Assembly: GCF_027925525.1 (NCBI RefSeq)
Contig: NZ_BSDJ01000009.1
Coordinates: 186,001 to 250,000 of the forward strand
DNA: 64,000 bases
Origin: Paenibacillus tyrphae
GTDB lineage: Bacteria; Bacillota; Bacilli; Paenibacillales; NBRC-103111
Reading direction: 5' to 3'
Shown here: positions 63,635 to 64,000 of the stretch, piece by piece
Numbering within the stretch: the first letter of the stretch is position 1
How the letters are laid out: each line of letters opens with the position of its first letter
Position numbers and translations under genes: made by a program
The notes under the pieces: model-generated
The model's input: the letters and a program-made list of their open reading frames with translations, nothing else
Databases searched by the model: none
Told to the model about the DNA's origin: nothing

Positions 63635-64000
63635 TTATTTAAATGCAGGCACGACTGCGCCTTTGTATTTGTCTTCGATAAACTTCTTGACGTCTTCGGA
63701 CGTGAGTGCTTTAGCCAGCTTCTGCATCGCCTCGGAATCTTTGTTGTCCGGACGGGATACGAGAATGTTCACATACGGGGAATCGTTCGATTCGATGAAC
63801 AGCGCATCCTTCGTCGGTACCAACTTCGCTTCGAGCGCGTAGTTCGTGTTGATGAGCGCCAGATCGACTTCACCCAAGGTACGCGGCAGCATAGCGGCTT
63901 CCAGCTCTTTAAACTTCAGGTTTTTCTTGTTTTCGACGACGTCTCTAACTGTTCCTTTGACGCCAACGCCTTCTTTGAGCTTGATCAGGTTGTTTTTCTC
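63635..64000 (-). CDS. metQ: Methionine ABC transporter substrate-binding protein MetQ (C-terminal part, cut by window edge)
   Basis: 121 C-terminal residues of a NlpA/MetQ lipoprotein that delivers methionine to MetNI. The frame is open to the end of the window (LIKLKEGVGVKGTVRDVVEN, KFKELEAAMLPRTLGEVDLA) and contains LINTNYALEAKL and the closing DKYKGAVVPAFK typical of the family. The upstream part, and probably metN and metI, lie outside. Confidence 0.93.
   Translation of the reverse strand, partial: EKNNLIKLKEGVGVKGTVRDVVENKKNLKFKELEAAMLPRTLGEVDLALINTNYALEAKLVPTKDALFIESNDSPYVNILVSRPDNKDSEAMQKLAKALTSEDVKKFIEDKYKGAVVPAFK

Noticed and set aside
1-64000. CRISPR arrays, tRNA and rRNA genes
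   Set aside because: No regularly spaced long direct repeats, no cloverleaf-type sequence and no rRNA signature noticed on either strand.

Overview
The window looks like a chromosomal segment of an endospore-forming member of the Bacillota, most likely Paenibacillaceae (Paenibacillus or a close relative). Reasons: sporulation and germination genes (gerE, gerM, a Ger(x)C-like lipoprotein, lonB), strong AGGAGG-type ribosome binding sites with frequent TTG and GTG starts, a B. subtilis-like neighbourhood (tig, clpX, lonB, lonA, engB, hemAXCDB; gerM-rph-rdgB), and GC-rich coding DNA with TA-rich promoters. This is inference from gene content; no 16S rRNA or tRNA gene is present.

Layout. 1-9136 (minus strand): tetrapyrrole synthesis, hemA-hemX-(Met8-like)-hemC-cobA/hemD-hemB, a terminator, then hemE-hemH-hemY (hemY cut by the window edge). 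9137-16657: a hairpin-rich gene-free stretch, a small membrane protein, speD, an orphan conserved protein, a SwrC-type RND pump and a divergent frameshifted secreted protein. 16657-21708: engB, lonA, lonB. 21887-26946: a secreted amidase, a divergent polysaccharide deacetylase, a frameshifted secreted metallopeptidase with helix-hairpin-helix and membrane segments, and a cytochrome P450. 27038-33407: ispG, clpX, clpP, tig and two uncharacterised proteins. 33719-43473: asnB, rdgB-rph-gerM, a diguanylate cyclase with a PgpA-like phosphatase, a lipoprotein pair including a Ger(x)C-like protein, and an MBL hydrolase with a methyltransferase. 43687-50870: a ROK regulator, then an accessory stretch with an IS1182-family element, two tandem DGQHR-domain (DndB-like) genes, a DUF2071 gene and a remnant of glpK. 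50928-53422: glpD behind a leader terminator, with its antiterminator gene glpP convergent. 53419-64000: a hydrolase, RNase J, a frameshifted lipoprotein gene, gerE, a GH38 alpha-mannosidase with its GntR/LacI-type regulator, a frameshifted VOC gene and the 3' end of metQ.

How the parts work together. Most of the window is housekeeping: heme and siroheme, isoprenoid (ispG), proteostasis (Tig, ClpXP, LonA, LonB), RNA metabolism (RNase J, RNase PH) and nucleotide quality control (RdgB). Accessory novelty lies in the DGQHR gene pair without dnd genes nearby, the peptidase-HhH-membrane protein interrupted at a run of eight T, the helically spaced TATGTA array upstream of clpP, and the structured intergenic region at 9311-9546.

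Caution: at least four loci carry frameshifts, most next to short homopolymers, and all in non-essential genes. Assembly errors and true gene decay cannot be told apart from the sequence alone.
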